A DNA stretch of 64,000 nt from Maricaulis sp. (GCF_017642925.1 NZ_JAEPOL010000003.1:185448-249447); one strand, 5' to 3'. Shown: positions 9,511-20,497, numbered from the stretch's first letter. Translations and numbers: made by a program. The notes: a model not told the origin generated them from the letters alone.

Positions 9511-9690
9511 TCAGACGCGCTCGACCTCGCGCTCGGCCTCGGCGGCGGCTGCGAGCTGGGCCGGTGTGCGTCCGGTCCAGAACAGGAAAGTGTCGAGCGG
9601 GCTTACCGGCGCGGACGCCGTGCGGCCCGGCTGGTCTTCGCGTTCAACCTTGTCGGCCAGCATGGCCAGTTTCAGCATTTCTTCCGACAT
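9511..9690 (-). CDS. Small protein (59 aa) below ORF-track cutoff
   Basis: MSEEMLKLAMLADKVEREDQPGRTASAPVSPLDTFLFWTGRTPAQLAAAAEAEREVERV*; convergent with ggt across the terminator. Confidence 0.55.
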   Translation of the reverse strand: MSEEMLKLAMLADKVEREDQPGRTASAPVSPLDTFLFWTGRTPAQLAAAAEAEREVERV

Positions 9691-9946
9691 GTACGCCTCC
9701 TGGCTTCAAGGGCGGCCGGACGGCCGCCGGGATCGGTACTCTGCTGCAGCGCCGGAAACCGGGGGACCGGCAGGGAAGGCCGGCGCATGCATAATAAATT
9801 CACGGAGACGGATTTGGTTCCCTCCGCCGGAGCGGAAAGCGTTTTCGATGCGCAACACTGAGACAGAACCGCGCCAGTATCGCACGGCCCGGAGGGGGTG
9901 GGGATAAGTTGGATCGCGGCCCGCCCTGGCGGCAAGCGCGGCCGGA

Positions 9947-11005
9947 TCAGTCGAACGCGTAGAGCAGCGAGATGTCGAGGCGGACATCGGTGGGTTCGAA
10001 ACCGGGACGGTCCTCGAACTCGTGCTCGATGCGCAGACCGGTCTGCACCGCCCAGTCGCCGAACAGGCGGTTGGTCAGCGTGAAGCGCTGGTCGATGCGC
10101 GAACCGCCGCCGGCATAGGCGGTGGTCTCGGAGGCAAAGCGCGAGGTTTCCGACAGATCATAGCTGAAGCTGGAACCGGCCTCGGCGACCCAGTCGGTCG
10201 TCGTCACACCGGTCGCAGCCGCTTCGCGGAAGCGCTGACCGGCACCGGCGCGCAGTTTCCAGTCCATGCGCTGGCGTTCCAGCACGTGCCAGATACCGCC
10301 CGCGGTCAGGAAGGCCGACTGCGAGTAAAGGCCGATCTCGTCGCGGTCATAGGACCCGCCGGCATAATAGCCCGTGCCATTGTCCAGCTCGCGCTCGACC
10401 CGCAGCTCGACCAGCCAGTTGTCGCGCGTGGTGCGGCCGTCATGTTCGGCGATGAAGTATTCGAACTGGCTGTCGACGCGCCAGCCATCCTCCAGCTCGC
10501 GGTCCAGCTCGACGGCGAAGGTGAGATCGGTGAGTTCCGAATTGCCCCGCTCCAGCTGGATGCCGGCCCGGATATGGCCGGCCCATGTGTCGTCCTGCAG
10601 AGCACGCAGCGGCGCGGCAAGCCAGCCGCCCGAGCCCTCGGGCGCTTCGGCCAGATCGACCGGGGCCTCGCCCAGATCGCGATGTTGCGGCTGCGGCGCT
10701 GCCGGAGCCGGCGCCGGCGCGGCCGGTTCCGGATCGGGCAGCGGCCAGTCGGCCACGACACCGGCGCGGCCCGGCAGATGCGCCAGGATGGCGGCATGCA
10801 CTTCGGCGCGACCGCCATCGACCAGCACGGACACCATGTCGGCGGTTTCCAGGAAGCGGTCGTCGGACAGGTCGCGGCTGTCGGCTTCCTGCAGCAGGGC
10901 CAGATAGGTCTGCGGCAGTTCGGCCAGGGCTGCGGGTGCCAGACCCGACAGCAGGACAACAGCGAATGCGGCCCGGACACAGGGCTCGAAACGGCGCGAC
11001 GGCAT
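9947..11005 (-). CDS. DUF481-like outer-membrane beta-barrel protein
   Basis: Signal peptide; GHIRAGIQLERGNSELTDLTFAVELDRELEDGWRVDSQFEYF...; ends LDISLLYAFD. Confidence 0.75.
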   Translation of the reverse strand: MPSRRFEPCVRAAFAVVLLSGLAPAALAELPQTYLALLQEADSRDLSDDRFLETADMVSVLVDGGRAEVHAAILAHLPGRAGVVADWPLPDPEPAAPAPAPAAPQPQHRDLGEAPVDLAEAPEGSGGWLAAPLRALQDDTWAGHIRAGIQLERGNSELTDLTFAVELDRELEDGWRVDSQFEYFIAEHDGRTTRDNWLVELRVERELDNGTGYYAGGSYDRDEIGLYSQSAFLTAGGIWHVLERQRMDWKLRAGAGQRFREAAATGVTTTDWVAEAGSSFSYDLSETSRFASETTAYAGGGSRIDQRFTLTNRLFGDWAVQTGLRIEHEFEDRPGFEPTDVRLDISLLYAFD

Positions 11006-11084
11006 GACGTCCCCTCAAAACGGTGTTTCACCGCCTTGCTGGGCGAACAGGCTTAATATTTCGTTGGTTACGTCGTCAGACCGG

Positions 11085-11540
11085 TCAGTTCACCGAGGTG
11101 AGCGCACCTTCCTGAACAGCTTCGACCAGATCATCGCTCAGCCAGCAGGTGCCGTCCGGCGTCCCGTCCAGCGTGCCGTTATAGCCATAGTCCGGCCAGG
11201 CCTCGCAATGCCGGGTCTCGCCGGTATCCCAGGTGACGGTCAGCGCGCCATCGGCATCGAGGCTCCACTGGCCCACCGGGCCTTCGGGAAGCTCGCTGAA
11301 GGGCCGGCCGTCATGCGGCTGGGTGAGGACACGGATGGTCAGCGCGCCGCCGGGCTGGAATTTGTAGAACCAGTATTCGTCGACCGTCTCGCTGCGCAGG
11401 TCGATCGTCACCTCCACGCCCTCGGGCGGGGTCTGTGCCAGCGCCGTCCCCGCCGGCACGCATGTCAGGCCAAGGGCCGCCAGGCCCGCAAGTGCTCTCT
11501 TCATGAACGCCTCCCCGGTTTGCAGCCAGAAGATGAGCAC
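11085..11540 (-). CDS. Small secreted hypothetical protein (C..WP..CW family member 1)
   Basis: Signal peptide MKRALAGLAALGLTCVPAGTALAQ (start probably 11504); C-terminal HCEAWPDY...GTCWLSDD. Confidence 0.65.
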   Translation of the reverse strand: MLIFWLQTGEAFMKRALAGLAALGLTCVPAGTALAQTPPEGVEVTIDLRSETVDEYWFYKFQPGGALTIRVLTQPHDGRPFSELPEGPVGQWSLDADGALTVTWDTGETRHCEAWPDYGYNGTLDGTPDGTCWLSDDLVEAVQEGALTSVN

Positions 11541-11569
11541 GCGCCGGATTAACGGAGGGTGAGCGCCCT

Positions 11570-11591
11570 CTTCTCCCCGGCCGGGGAGAAG
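11570..11591. repeat. 22-bp perfect palindrome (REP-like)
   Basis: cttctccccggccggggagaag. Confidence 0.8.
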
Positions 11592-11598
11592 AAGTTAC

Positions 11599-11762
11599 CC
11601 ATTTTTCCCGGCCGGATGGCCCGCGAAGGCGGGCCGCAGAGCTTTTTCCCGGCCGCATGGCCCGCGAAGGCGGGCCGCAGAGCCGGGACCGACCGCGCAT
11701 GCCTTCAAGCGATGAGTCTCCCGTCGGTCCCGGATCACGCTGGCGCGTGTCCGGGAAAAATG
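11599..11762. repeat. BIME/REP-like nested palindrome, family A copy 1, with internal 41-bp tandem duplication
   Basis: Bounded by atttttcccgg...ccgggaaaaatgg; arm at 11602-11642 repeated at 11643-11683 with one mismatch. Confidence 0.85.
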
Positions 11763-11789
11763 GAGAGTATTCGGGAGAGGAAGCGCCCC

Positions 11790-12191
11790 CTACTCCGTCC
11801 GTGTCACTGTTACGCGCAGGGTGCCGCCGCCCAGCTCGGGGTCTAGCCAGCAGGCGCCGTCGCGGCGTTCGCCGATTTCGAAATGCGGCCAGCCCCCGGC
11901 GCAGCTGGCATTCTCGAACCGCGGAGCGCCGGTGATCCGGAATTCGCCTTCGCCCGGCTCGCCGATCAGGGTCCAGCTGATCATGCTGGGATAGCCGTTG
12001 CAGTCCAGGCTGCCGATCCCCATCCGGTGCGCCGCATCGCGCGCCTCGACCGTATCGTCGAAACGCAGCGTGCAATGCTCCGTGGACACGGCAATGTCGA
12101 ATTCCTGCCCGGCGGGCGTGTCCGAATTGTCCTGGGCCATGGCGGGCGTGCCTGCCAGCAAGGCCGTGATCGCGATGAGTGCTGTGCGCAT
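11790..12191 (-). CDS. Small secreted hypothetical protein (family member 2)
   Basis: MRTALIAITALLAGTPAMAQDNSD...; C-terminal SCAGGWPHFEIG...GACWLDPE. Confidence 0.65.
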   Translation of the reverse strand: MRTALIAITALLAGTPAMAQDNSDTPAGQEFDIAVSTEHCTLRFDDTVEARDAAHRMGIGSLDCNGYPSMISWTLIGEPGEGEFRITGAPRFENASCAGGWPHFEIGERRDGACWLDPELGGGTLRVTVTRTE

Positions 12192-12255
12192 GATGTCTCC
12201 CCCTGTGTGAGCGTCCAGCCAAACACGGGCCGGATTAATGCAGGGTGAGCGCCCC

Positions 12256-12408
12256 CTTCTCCCCGGTCGGGGAGAAGGAGTCTTCCATTTTTCCCGGCCG
12301 GATGGCCCGCAAAAGCGGGCCGGAGAGCCGGGACCGACCGCGCATGCCTTCAAGCGATGAGTTTCCCGTCGGTCCCGGATCACGCTGGCGCGTGTCCGGG
12401 AAAAATGG
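12256..12408. repeat. Palindrome cttctccccggtcggggagaag plus family A copy 2
   Basis: 12285-12408 ccatttttcccgg...ccgggaaaaatgg nearly matches copy 1. Confidence 0.85.
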
Positions 12409-12509
12409 GAGAAAAATTTCAGATGCACGCAGCCGCGTTTTCAACTAAAGCCCCTCCGCCGCGGGCCGGGGCGGGCGGCCGCCTTCGCGCGGTGGATTTT
12501 GACACACCG

Positions 12510-12839
12510 ATGTCGGACACGGCGTTTGACTGCGTCGCCTGCGGAGCCTGCTGTTTCAGCCGCAATCCGCGCTATCTCGTCCTGCTCCCGGAAGACCGCG
12601 GGCGCGACCTCCCCCGGGACAGCCTCGTCATCGACGGCGAGCGACGCTTCGTCGACTTCTCCTGCGGCCATTGCGTGCACCTGCAACTGGACCTGACCGC
12701 CGGCCAGGCGATCTGCACCGTCTATGACAACCGCCCCGAAGCCTGCCGCGCCTTCCGCGCCGGCAGTTTCGAATGCGGCAAGGCGATCCGCGCCAACGGC
12801 ATACTGGGCGAAAAGGTGCGCGAGGTGCGGGTGGCTTGA
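12510..12839 (+). CDS. YkgJ-like cysteine-cluster (CxxCxxCC) protein
   Basis: DCVACGACCF...FSCGHCVHL...CTVYDNRPEACRAF. Confidence 0.85.
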   Translation: MSDTAFDCVACGACCFSRNPRYLVLLPEDRGRDLPRDSLVIDGERRFVDFSCGHCVHLQLDLTAGQAICTVYDNRPEACRAFRAGSFECGKAIRANGILGEKVREVRVA

Positions 12840-12960
12840 GCGGCCCTTGCCCGCCCACAAACACAAGACGCATTGCCTGGACGGGCTGTCCTTGTCACCT
12901 TCGTGTCGCCTGCCTGTCGTGGGCGACAGGGGGCGGGGCGGCTAGAAGACGAGGCCGCAA

Positions 12961-13413
12961 TTGAACGGGACGGCTCGACCGATGGGACTGAAATCACTGC
13001 GTCTTGAGAAAGGCTGGTCACAGGAACAGCTCGCCGCGATCAGCGGTCTGAGCGACCGCACGATCCAGCGGGCCGAGCGCGGCGAGACCCCGAGCCTGGA
13101 AACCGTGCGCGCCCTGGCCGCCAGTTTCGACCTCTCCCCGGCGCAATTGCGTGAGCTGATCGACACACCGGAGGAGCCCGCCACCATGGCCACGCCCGAG
13201 ACATCCACCCCGCCCGCCGCATCCATCCCCGCCGCCTGGCAACGCGTCATCCTGGCAGCCGCGGCCTCGATCGCCGTCCTGACCGGGCTCGCCCTGATGC
13301 AGGCCTTCGCCGGCTGGGACCCCGAACTCCTGCCCGTCGCCGGCCTCATCGGCGCCGGCATCACCGCCACGCTGATCTTCCTGGCGATGGGACGCGCGAA
13401 GGGGGATGAGTGA
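12961..13413 (+). CDS. XRE-family transcriptional regulator with C-terminal transmembrane segments
   Basis: LRLEKGWSQEQLAAISGLSDRTIQRAERGETPSLETVRALA; two hydrophobic helices; start probably 12982. Confidence 0.8.
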   Translation: MNGTARPMGLKSLRLEKGWSQEQLAAISGLSDRTIQRAERGETPSLETVRALAASFDLSPAQLRELIDTPEEPATMATPETSTPPAASIPAAWQRVILAAAASIAVLTGLALMQAFAGWDPELLPVAGLIGAGITATLIFLAMGRAKGDE

Positions 13414-13428
13414 GGGGTGAGTGAGCTT

Positions 13429-13591
13429 GTCATCCCGGATGAATGCCCCGCGACGGCGGGGCGCAAGTCCGGGACCCATACGCCCGGTGATCATCCAGAT
13501 GTCGCCGGTATCGAACCTGCTTTCGGCCGTCAGCGAGCGTATGGGTCCCGGCCCTCCGGCCTGCCTGCGCAGGCCATACGGCCGGGATGAC
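13429..13591. repeat. BIME-like nested palindrome (gtcatcccgg...ccgggatgac)
   Basis: Outer ends complementary; inner ccgggacccatacg / cgtatgggtcccgg complementary. Confidence 0.8.
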
Positions 13592-13670
13592 ACGCTGTTG
13601 TGTTTGAAGAGAAAAGCGCCACTTCCCCCGGACGTGTTCCGGGGAAAGCGCTTGAGCCCCGGACAGCCTC

Positions 13671-14144
13671 CTACTGCCGCCGCTCCACGGCGGTGACATC
13701 GGGGTTGGTGATCCAGCACAGGGATTGCGGATCGGCGCTTTCGCCCACGGCGATCTGCGGCCATGCCTCGCACAGGGCCTGGTCGGACCCCGCAGCCAGC
13801 AATTGCAGATGATAGGCCGGGTGGGTCCCGAACGGCGGCGCGTCGGACAGGCCATCCACGCCATTGCCCGCGATCTCGACGAAGCCGCGGGCATACCAGC
13901 GGCCGTTTCCACCCGGCTCGCCATAGCCGTCAAACCCGTCCGGCCCGCGCGGGGCCTCTGAGGAGATCTCGGAACCGGCATGGAATGTATAGACCACGGT
14001 CATCCCGCTGACCGGCGGACTGTCCCCGAACGTCACGGCATAGACCTGCCCGGCCGGCGTGGCGTCCTCCCGGGCAAACCCGGCCGCCGGCATGGCCAGC
14101 GCCGCCGCGAGCGCGGTGAGTGTCAGGGTCGAAATCGGGTGCAT
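13671..14144 (-). CDS. Small secreted hypothetical protein (family member 3)
   Basis: Signal peptide; C-terminal LCEAWPQIAVGESADPQSLCWITNPD. Confidence 0.65.
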   Translation of the reverse strand: MHPISTLTLTALAAALAMPAAGFAREDATPAGQVYAVTFGDSPPVSGMTVVYTFHAGSEISSEAPRGPDGFDGYGEPGGNGRWYARGFVEIAGNGVDGLSDAPPFGTHPAYHLQLLAAGSDQALCEAWPQIAVGESADPQSLCWITNPDVTAVERRQ

Positions 14145-14218
14145 GCTGTCCCCCTGTGTGCAAGCTGGCGCTCAGTGTGACCGGGCCGGAATGAAGACGG
14201 TATGAATGGGGGACGCCA

Positions 14219-14354
14219 TTCTCCCCCACCGGGGAGAAGGTGCCGCGAAGCGGCGGATGAGGGCCGCGCGTCAGCGCCGCAAAGAGTCTTGAGTGGGCCG
14301 CTCCCGCGGCCGCCCCTCACCTTTGATTCCTCTCCCCGGCCGGGGAGAGGACGT
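14219..14354. repeat. Palindromic intergenic repeat, family B copy 1
   Basis: ttctcccccaccggggagaaggtgccgcgaagcggcggatgaggg...ctctccccggccggggagagg; near-identical copy at 15279-15413. Confidence 0.85.
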
Positions 14355-14417
14355 GTCTGCCGCGACCACCAAGCGCCACTTCCCCCGGACCCCGTTCCGG
14401 GGCCTGCCAACGGAGGG

Positions 14418-15083
14418 TCAGGCTTGCTCCGCCAGGAGCGCGCTTTCGGGCCGCAGGCGCACGGCGTCGGCCCAGGCGGCGAGGTCGGCATTGCTCATCC
14501 CGTGGTCGCGCAGGAAGTGACCGAATGTCCTTGCCCAGTCGAGACCGCTGAAACCGCTGGAGGGGTGGCTTGCCCAGAAGACGGGGCGCCCGGCGATCCG
14601 GCCGGCCCAGTAGGGATCGCCCCGGCGTCCGTCCGCCACGAAATGCCCGGGCTGTTCGAACCCGTCCCACACCTGATCGCCCAGCAGGACGATATGCGTG
14701 GGATCGACCGCCTCGAACACCGCGACCAGCGCCGCCGAGTCGGCGGCCAGGTCGGCAGGATCGGCCGCCATCCGCGCCGCATCGAGATAGGACTGCAACA
14801 GGTTGGCAAAGCCGATCCGCGCATAGAAGGCGCCGCGATCCACATAGGCGTGGTGCAGACCGGTCGCCATCTGGATCAGCCCGGAATAGAAGCGCAACCC
14901 GACGGTCTCGCCAATGTGCAGATTGATCGCGTCGCGCGTCAGACCGGGCGTCACCGGCTGACCGCCAAACCCTTCCTCATAATGACTGTGCCCGACAAAG
15001 ATCGGCCGGAAGCGCGACACCCGGAATTCAGCCCCGATCCAGGGCTCGGCATTGAGGCCGTCGATCTGCTGGACGAGGTTCAT
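14418..15083 (-). CDS. Hypothetical protein, possibly uracil-DNA-glycosylase-like fold
   Basis: MNLVQQIDGLNAEPWIGAEFRVSRFRPIFVGHSHYEEG...VLLGDQVWDGF...FWASHPSSGFSG; start inferred downstream of repeat DNA. Confidence 0.55.
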   Translation of the reverse strand: MNLVQQIDGLNAEPWIGAEFRVSRFRPIFVGHSHYEEGFGGQPVTPGLTRDAINLHIGETVGLRFYSGLIQMATGLHHAYVDRGAFYARIGFANLLQSYLDAARMAADPADLAADSAALVAVFEAVDPTHIVLLGDQVWDGFEQPGHFVADGRRGDPYWAGRIAGRPVFWASHPSSGFSGLDWARTFGHFLRDHGMSNADLAAWADAVRLRPESALLAEQA

Positions 15084-15115
15084 TGTGTCTCGCTTTGCTG
15101 CACGACGCCCCACTT

Positions 15116-15205
15116 CCCCCGGACCCGTTCCGGGGCCTGCCGCCCCTGGCAATAACGCACGAAACCGCGACGCTCACCAGACCCCGGAACGGGTCCGGGG
15201 AAAGC
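15116..15205. repeat. Inverted repeat pair ccccggacccgttccggggcctgcc / agaccccggaacgggtccgggg
   Basis: Same motif recurs near 14390, 15435-15525 and 63470-63550. Confidence 0.7.
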
Positions 15206-15278
15206 GGGTGCGTGTGCGAGGAAGAGCGCGCCCGGCGCGCAGCCAGCCATAAATCGCTTGCCAGCAGGGGGACTTCTC

Positions 15279-15413
15279 TTCTCCCCCACCGGGGAGAAGG
15301 TGCCGCGAAGCGGCGGATGAGGGGCCGCGCGTCAGCGCCACAAAGAGTCTTGAGTGGCCGCTCCGCGGCCGCCCCTCACCCTGCCCTCTCCCCGGTCGGG
15401 GAGAGGAGGCACC
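15279..15413. repeat. Palindromic intergenic repeat, family B copy 2
   Basis: Near-identical to 14219-14354. Confidence 0.85.
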
Positions 15414-15593
15414 GGCCGCGACCACCAAGCGCCACTTCCCCCGGACCTGTTCCGGGGCCTGCCGCCCTCCCCCGTCCAGGCACCCCTGCGCGACCCTCAC
15501 AAGACCCCGGAACGGGTCCGGGGAAAACGGGTGAGTGTGTGAGGAAGAGCGCGGCCGGCGCGCAGCCAGCCTTAAATCCCTTGCCGGCAGGGG

Positions 15594-15675
15594 GCCGTAT
15601 TGAATTCCCGCGGTCAAGGGTGAGAACCGCGAAGCGGCGGCTCCGCCGCCCTTGACCGCGGGAATTCAATACGGC
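15594..15675. repeat. Perfect 27-bp inverted repeat with 28-bp structured spacer
   Basis: gccgtattgaattcccgcggtcaaggg (15594-15620) and its exact reverse complement (15649-15675); spacer contains cggcggctccgccg. Confidence 0.95.
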
Positions 15676-15814
15676 TGGGTCTCGGCATGGGGTTTATGGG
15701 GCGGTGTGGGGGGGCATCAGAAAACGGTGCGTGTCCTCGTTTTTAGTCCGAGCTCTTCCAATTTTCGGCAGAATCATTATGTTCCTAAATTGTTCTGCGC
15801 GAGGATGGGGTCGT

Positions 15815-16207
15815 ATGCGCATTCCACTTATTACAATCATCGGCTTTGTCGCTGGCGCCTTGGTGCTTTTCATTCTCGCCGTTTTGGCAGGAACTTTTTT
15901 CAACTCCAATGTAGCGAGAGAGTCAGCATCTATAAACTACACAGATTTTATATCAATATTGTTATCCGCGATATCACTATTGATGACATTGCTTGCATTT
16001 TTTCTAGCTGTTCTTGGTTTCATCGGATGGAATGCTCTGAGTGAAAAAGTGTCAAGCAAGACTGAAGAATTCCTCGAAAACGGCTTCAAAACCGGAGAGG
16101 ATCTACATAAGTTACTAGAATCAAAAGTAAAAGAAGTGATGTACCAAGGAGTTTCCCAAGTAGATGGAGATGCGGAGGAAGACGTCAGAGAGGAAGACCC
16201 ACTATGA
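15815..16207 (+). CDS. Small membrane protein with two predicted TM helices and cytosolic coiled-coil-like tail
   Basis: MRIPLITIIGFVAGALVLFILAVLAGTFF...ISILLSAISLLMTLLAFFLAVLGFIGW; stop overlaps next start (ATGA); longer ORF from 15704 possible. Confidence 0.75.
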   Translation: MRIPLITIIGFVAGALVLFILAVLAGTFFNSNVARESASINYTDFISILLSAISLLMTLLAFFLAVLGFIGWNALSEKVSSKTEEFLENGFKTGEDLHKLLESKVKEVMYQGVSQVDGDAEEDVREEDPL

Positions 16208-16713
16208 GTGGCCTCATTATAGACCGCGCAAATGAAGATGAGCTGAAAATCGTTCGAGATTTCACTTCAGAAAAACCCGTGCGAGTCGCTCGGCTTGCGC
16301 GAGCCCTTGGCTTAGACGTCAAACTCGCAAGCCTAAAGCCGAACATTTCTGGAATGATTCGACCTAGCGACGTGTCGCCGTCTGGCTTCGAAATTCGCAT
16401 TAACAAATTTGAGATGCCGGAAAGGCAAAGGTTCACTATTGCCCATGAAATTGGACACTTTTTGCTACATAAAGAGCACATCGGAAATGGTATTGTAGAC
16501 TCTGTTCTATACAGGTCAAAGCTCTCAAATACGCTTGAGGCACAAGCCAACAAAGCCGCTGCAGACATAATTATGCCCGCAGCACTAATTCGCGAAGACC
16601 TACGCAAGCTGCGCTCGCGAGGCGCCTACAGCGAGAAAGAAATTCTGGACGTGCTTGCAAGAAACTATAACGTGTCAAAGCAGGCAATGAGTATCAGAAT
16701 TGGCGCGAAATAA
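16204..16713 (+). CDS. ImmA/IrrE-family metallo-endopeptidase
   Basis: HExxH motif in RFTIAHEIGHFLLHKEH, followed by EAQANKAAADIIMPAALI. Confidence 0.92.
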   Translation: MSGLIIDRANEDELKIVRDFTSEKPVRVARLARALGLDVKLASLKPNISGMIRPSDVSPSGFEIRINKFEMPERQRFTIAHEIGHFLLHKEHIGNGIVDSVLYRSKLSNTLEAQANKAAADIIMPAALIREDLRKLRSRGAYSEKEILDVLARNYNVSKQAMSIRIGAK

Positions 16714-17769
16714 ATGCTTGAAGCGATCGACTACGTTCCCATTTTACATACGCGGGTTGCGGAGATCAAAGCGCTAAAGAATGTACCCACCCTTCTCAAA
16801 GATCTGACCCTTCCCGTTCTGGTCTTGCGCCCTTGGCAGAACGCTTCGCGCATTAATTTTTTTTGGGACAAGGTAGAAGACGCGATCGCCCGAAGGCCAT
16901 TCGCTCTGGATTTGGATTGGGGCTACGAGCTACGCGAGAATCGTAGCGCCGACCAAGAGTTTGGAGAGCTGAGAAACCCGGACAACGGGTTTCAACAATA
17001 TTTTGATTTCGTTCGGGGCGGCTCAAACTTCGCGATACCCGTCATCCAGCACCGAGGCGCCGACGGCGACTGTTTTCGGGAGCAGGTTGATAGAGCCAAC
17101 ACACTTGGCCGTGGGGCCTTCTACCGTATGCCGGTGAACGACGCGGGAGCGTTGGTGGCTCTACAGCGATACTTGTTGGATGAAGTAGAGCGGTTGGTCA
17201 TCGTAGTAGATGCCGGTTGGGGCTCCCATATTCTTGAACATGAGCTATCCGCTAGCAGGCTGGTGGAAATGGGTTTGGCCGCAACAAACCCGCCGGAATT
17301 CGTGATTGCGGGAAGCAGCTTTCCCGATAGCTTCGGACACATCTTGGGACGTGCAGAGATACCTATACGCGAGCGGCAACTATACAACGCAGTTTCGCGT
17401 CGACATAACGAAGCAGAACTCACCTATGGCGACTGGGGAAGCACCCGCCCGCCCAGTCGCGGCGGCGGAGGCGGTGAAATTCCGCCTCGGATTGATTGGC
17501 CTCGTCTAGCAGAATGGGTGTGCTTCAGAGCCTCTGGTGGGGAAACCTACCAAGATATGGCGAACGCTGTTCTTGAAGAAGACGATTGGGACGCCGATCA
17601 CAGCAGTTGGGGGATGTACCTAATTCAGGCAACTGCCGAAGGCGCTCCGAATGCAATTCGCACTCCGGGCGCAGCAGCAGCCGCGAGAATAAACCTGCAT
17701 TTGATTTCTCAGGCGGCACATGAAGTGCACGACTGGACGGAAGATGACGAACCTTATCCAGACGACTAG
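16714..17769 (+). CDS. Beta family protein (T4 beta-protein-like)
   Basis: 351 aa; AIPVIQHRGADGDC, SSFPDSFGHI, IPIRERQLYNAV and YGDWGSTRPP segments; starts directly after the upstream stop (taaatg). Confidence 0.7.
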   Translation: MLEAIDYVPILHTRVAEIKALKNVPTLLKDLTLPVLVLRPWQNASRINFFWDKVEDAIARRPFALDLDWGYELRENRSADQEFGELRNPDNGFQQYFDFVRGGSNFAIPVIQHRGADGDCFREQVDRANTLGRGAFYRMPVNDAGALVALQRYLLDEVERLVIVVDAGWGSHILEHELSASRLVEMGLAATNPPEFVIAGSSFPDSFGHILGRAEIPIRERQLYNAVSRRHNEAELTYGDWGSTRPPSRGGGGGEIPPRIDWPRLAEWVCFRASGGETYQDMANAVLEEDDWDADHSSWGMYLIQATAEGAPNAIRTPGAAAAARINLHLISQAAHEVHDWTEDDEPYPDD

Positions 17770-17812
17770 TTAGTAGGTCGCTCCTCCGACTTCGTCACCC
17801 TCTCACCACTTT

Positions 17813-17850
17813 AAAAAAAGAGGGACGTGTACCCAAGGTACATGTCCCTC
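17813..17850 (-). terminator. Rho-independent terminator of thiC
   Basis: gagggacgtgtacc/caa/ggtacatgtccctc stem (17820-17850) followed on the minus strand by TTTTTTT (17819-17813). Confidence 0.9.
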
Positions 17851-17859
17851 CGCCGAGCC

Positions 17860-20339
<2,480 letters not shown>

Positions 20340-20408
20340 ACCGCCCTCGCCGCGTGAACGGTCAGACAGGCACGGGACGGTGCATCAATGCCTCATGGGA
20401 AAGGCAAG

Positions 20409-20497
20409 GTTCCATCCCGACGCCGGCATGACCCGGATCCGGTCCTAAGGGTGAAGTCTCAGCCCCTGCCCGCATGAGCAGGGACACCCCTTGGAAC
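20409..20497 (-). ncRNA. TPP (THI-box) riboswitch
   Basis: Minus strand GTTCCAAGGGGTGTCCCTGCTCATGCGGGCAGGGGCTGAGACTTCACCCTTAGGACCGGATCCGGGTCATGCCGGCGTCGGGATGGAAC; contains GGGGTG, GCTGAGA, ACCCTT, GGATCCGGGTCATGCCGGCGTCGGGA and closing P1 GTTCCA/TGGAAC. Confidence 0.95.

Noticed and set aside
11311-12222. 303-aa minus-strand ORF spanning two secreted-protein genes and a repeat
   Set aside because: Crosses REP/BIME DNA and runs out of frame with the signal-peptide ORFs.
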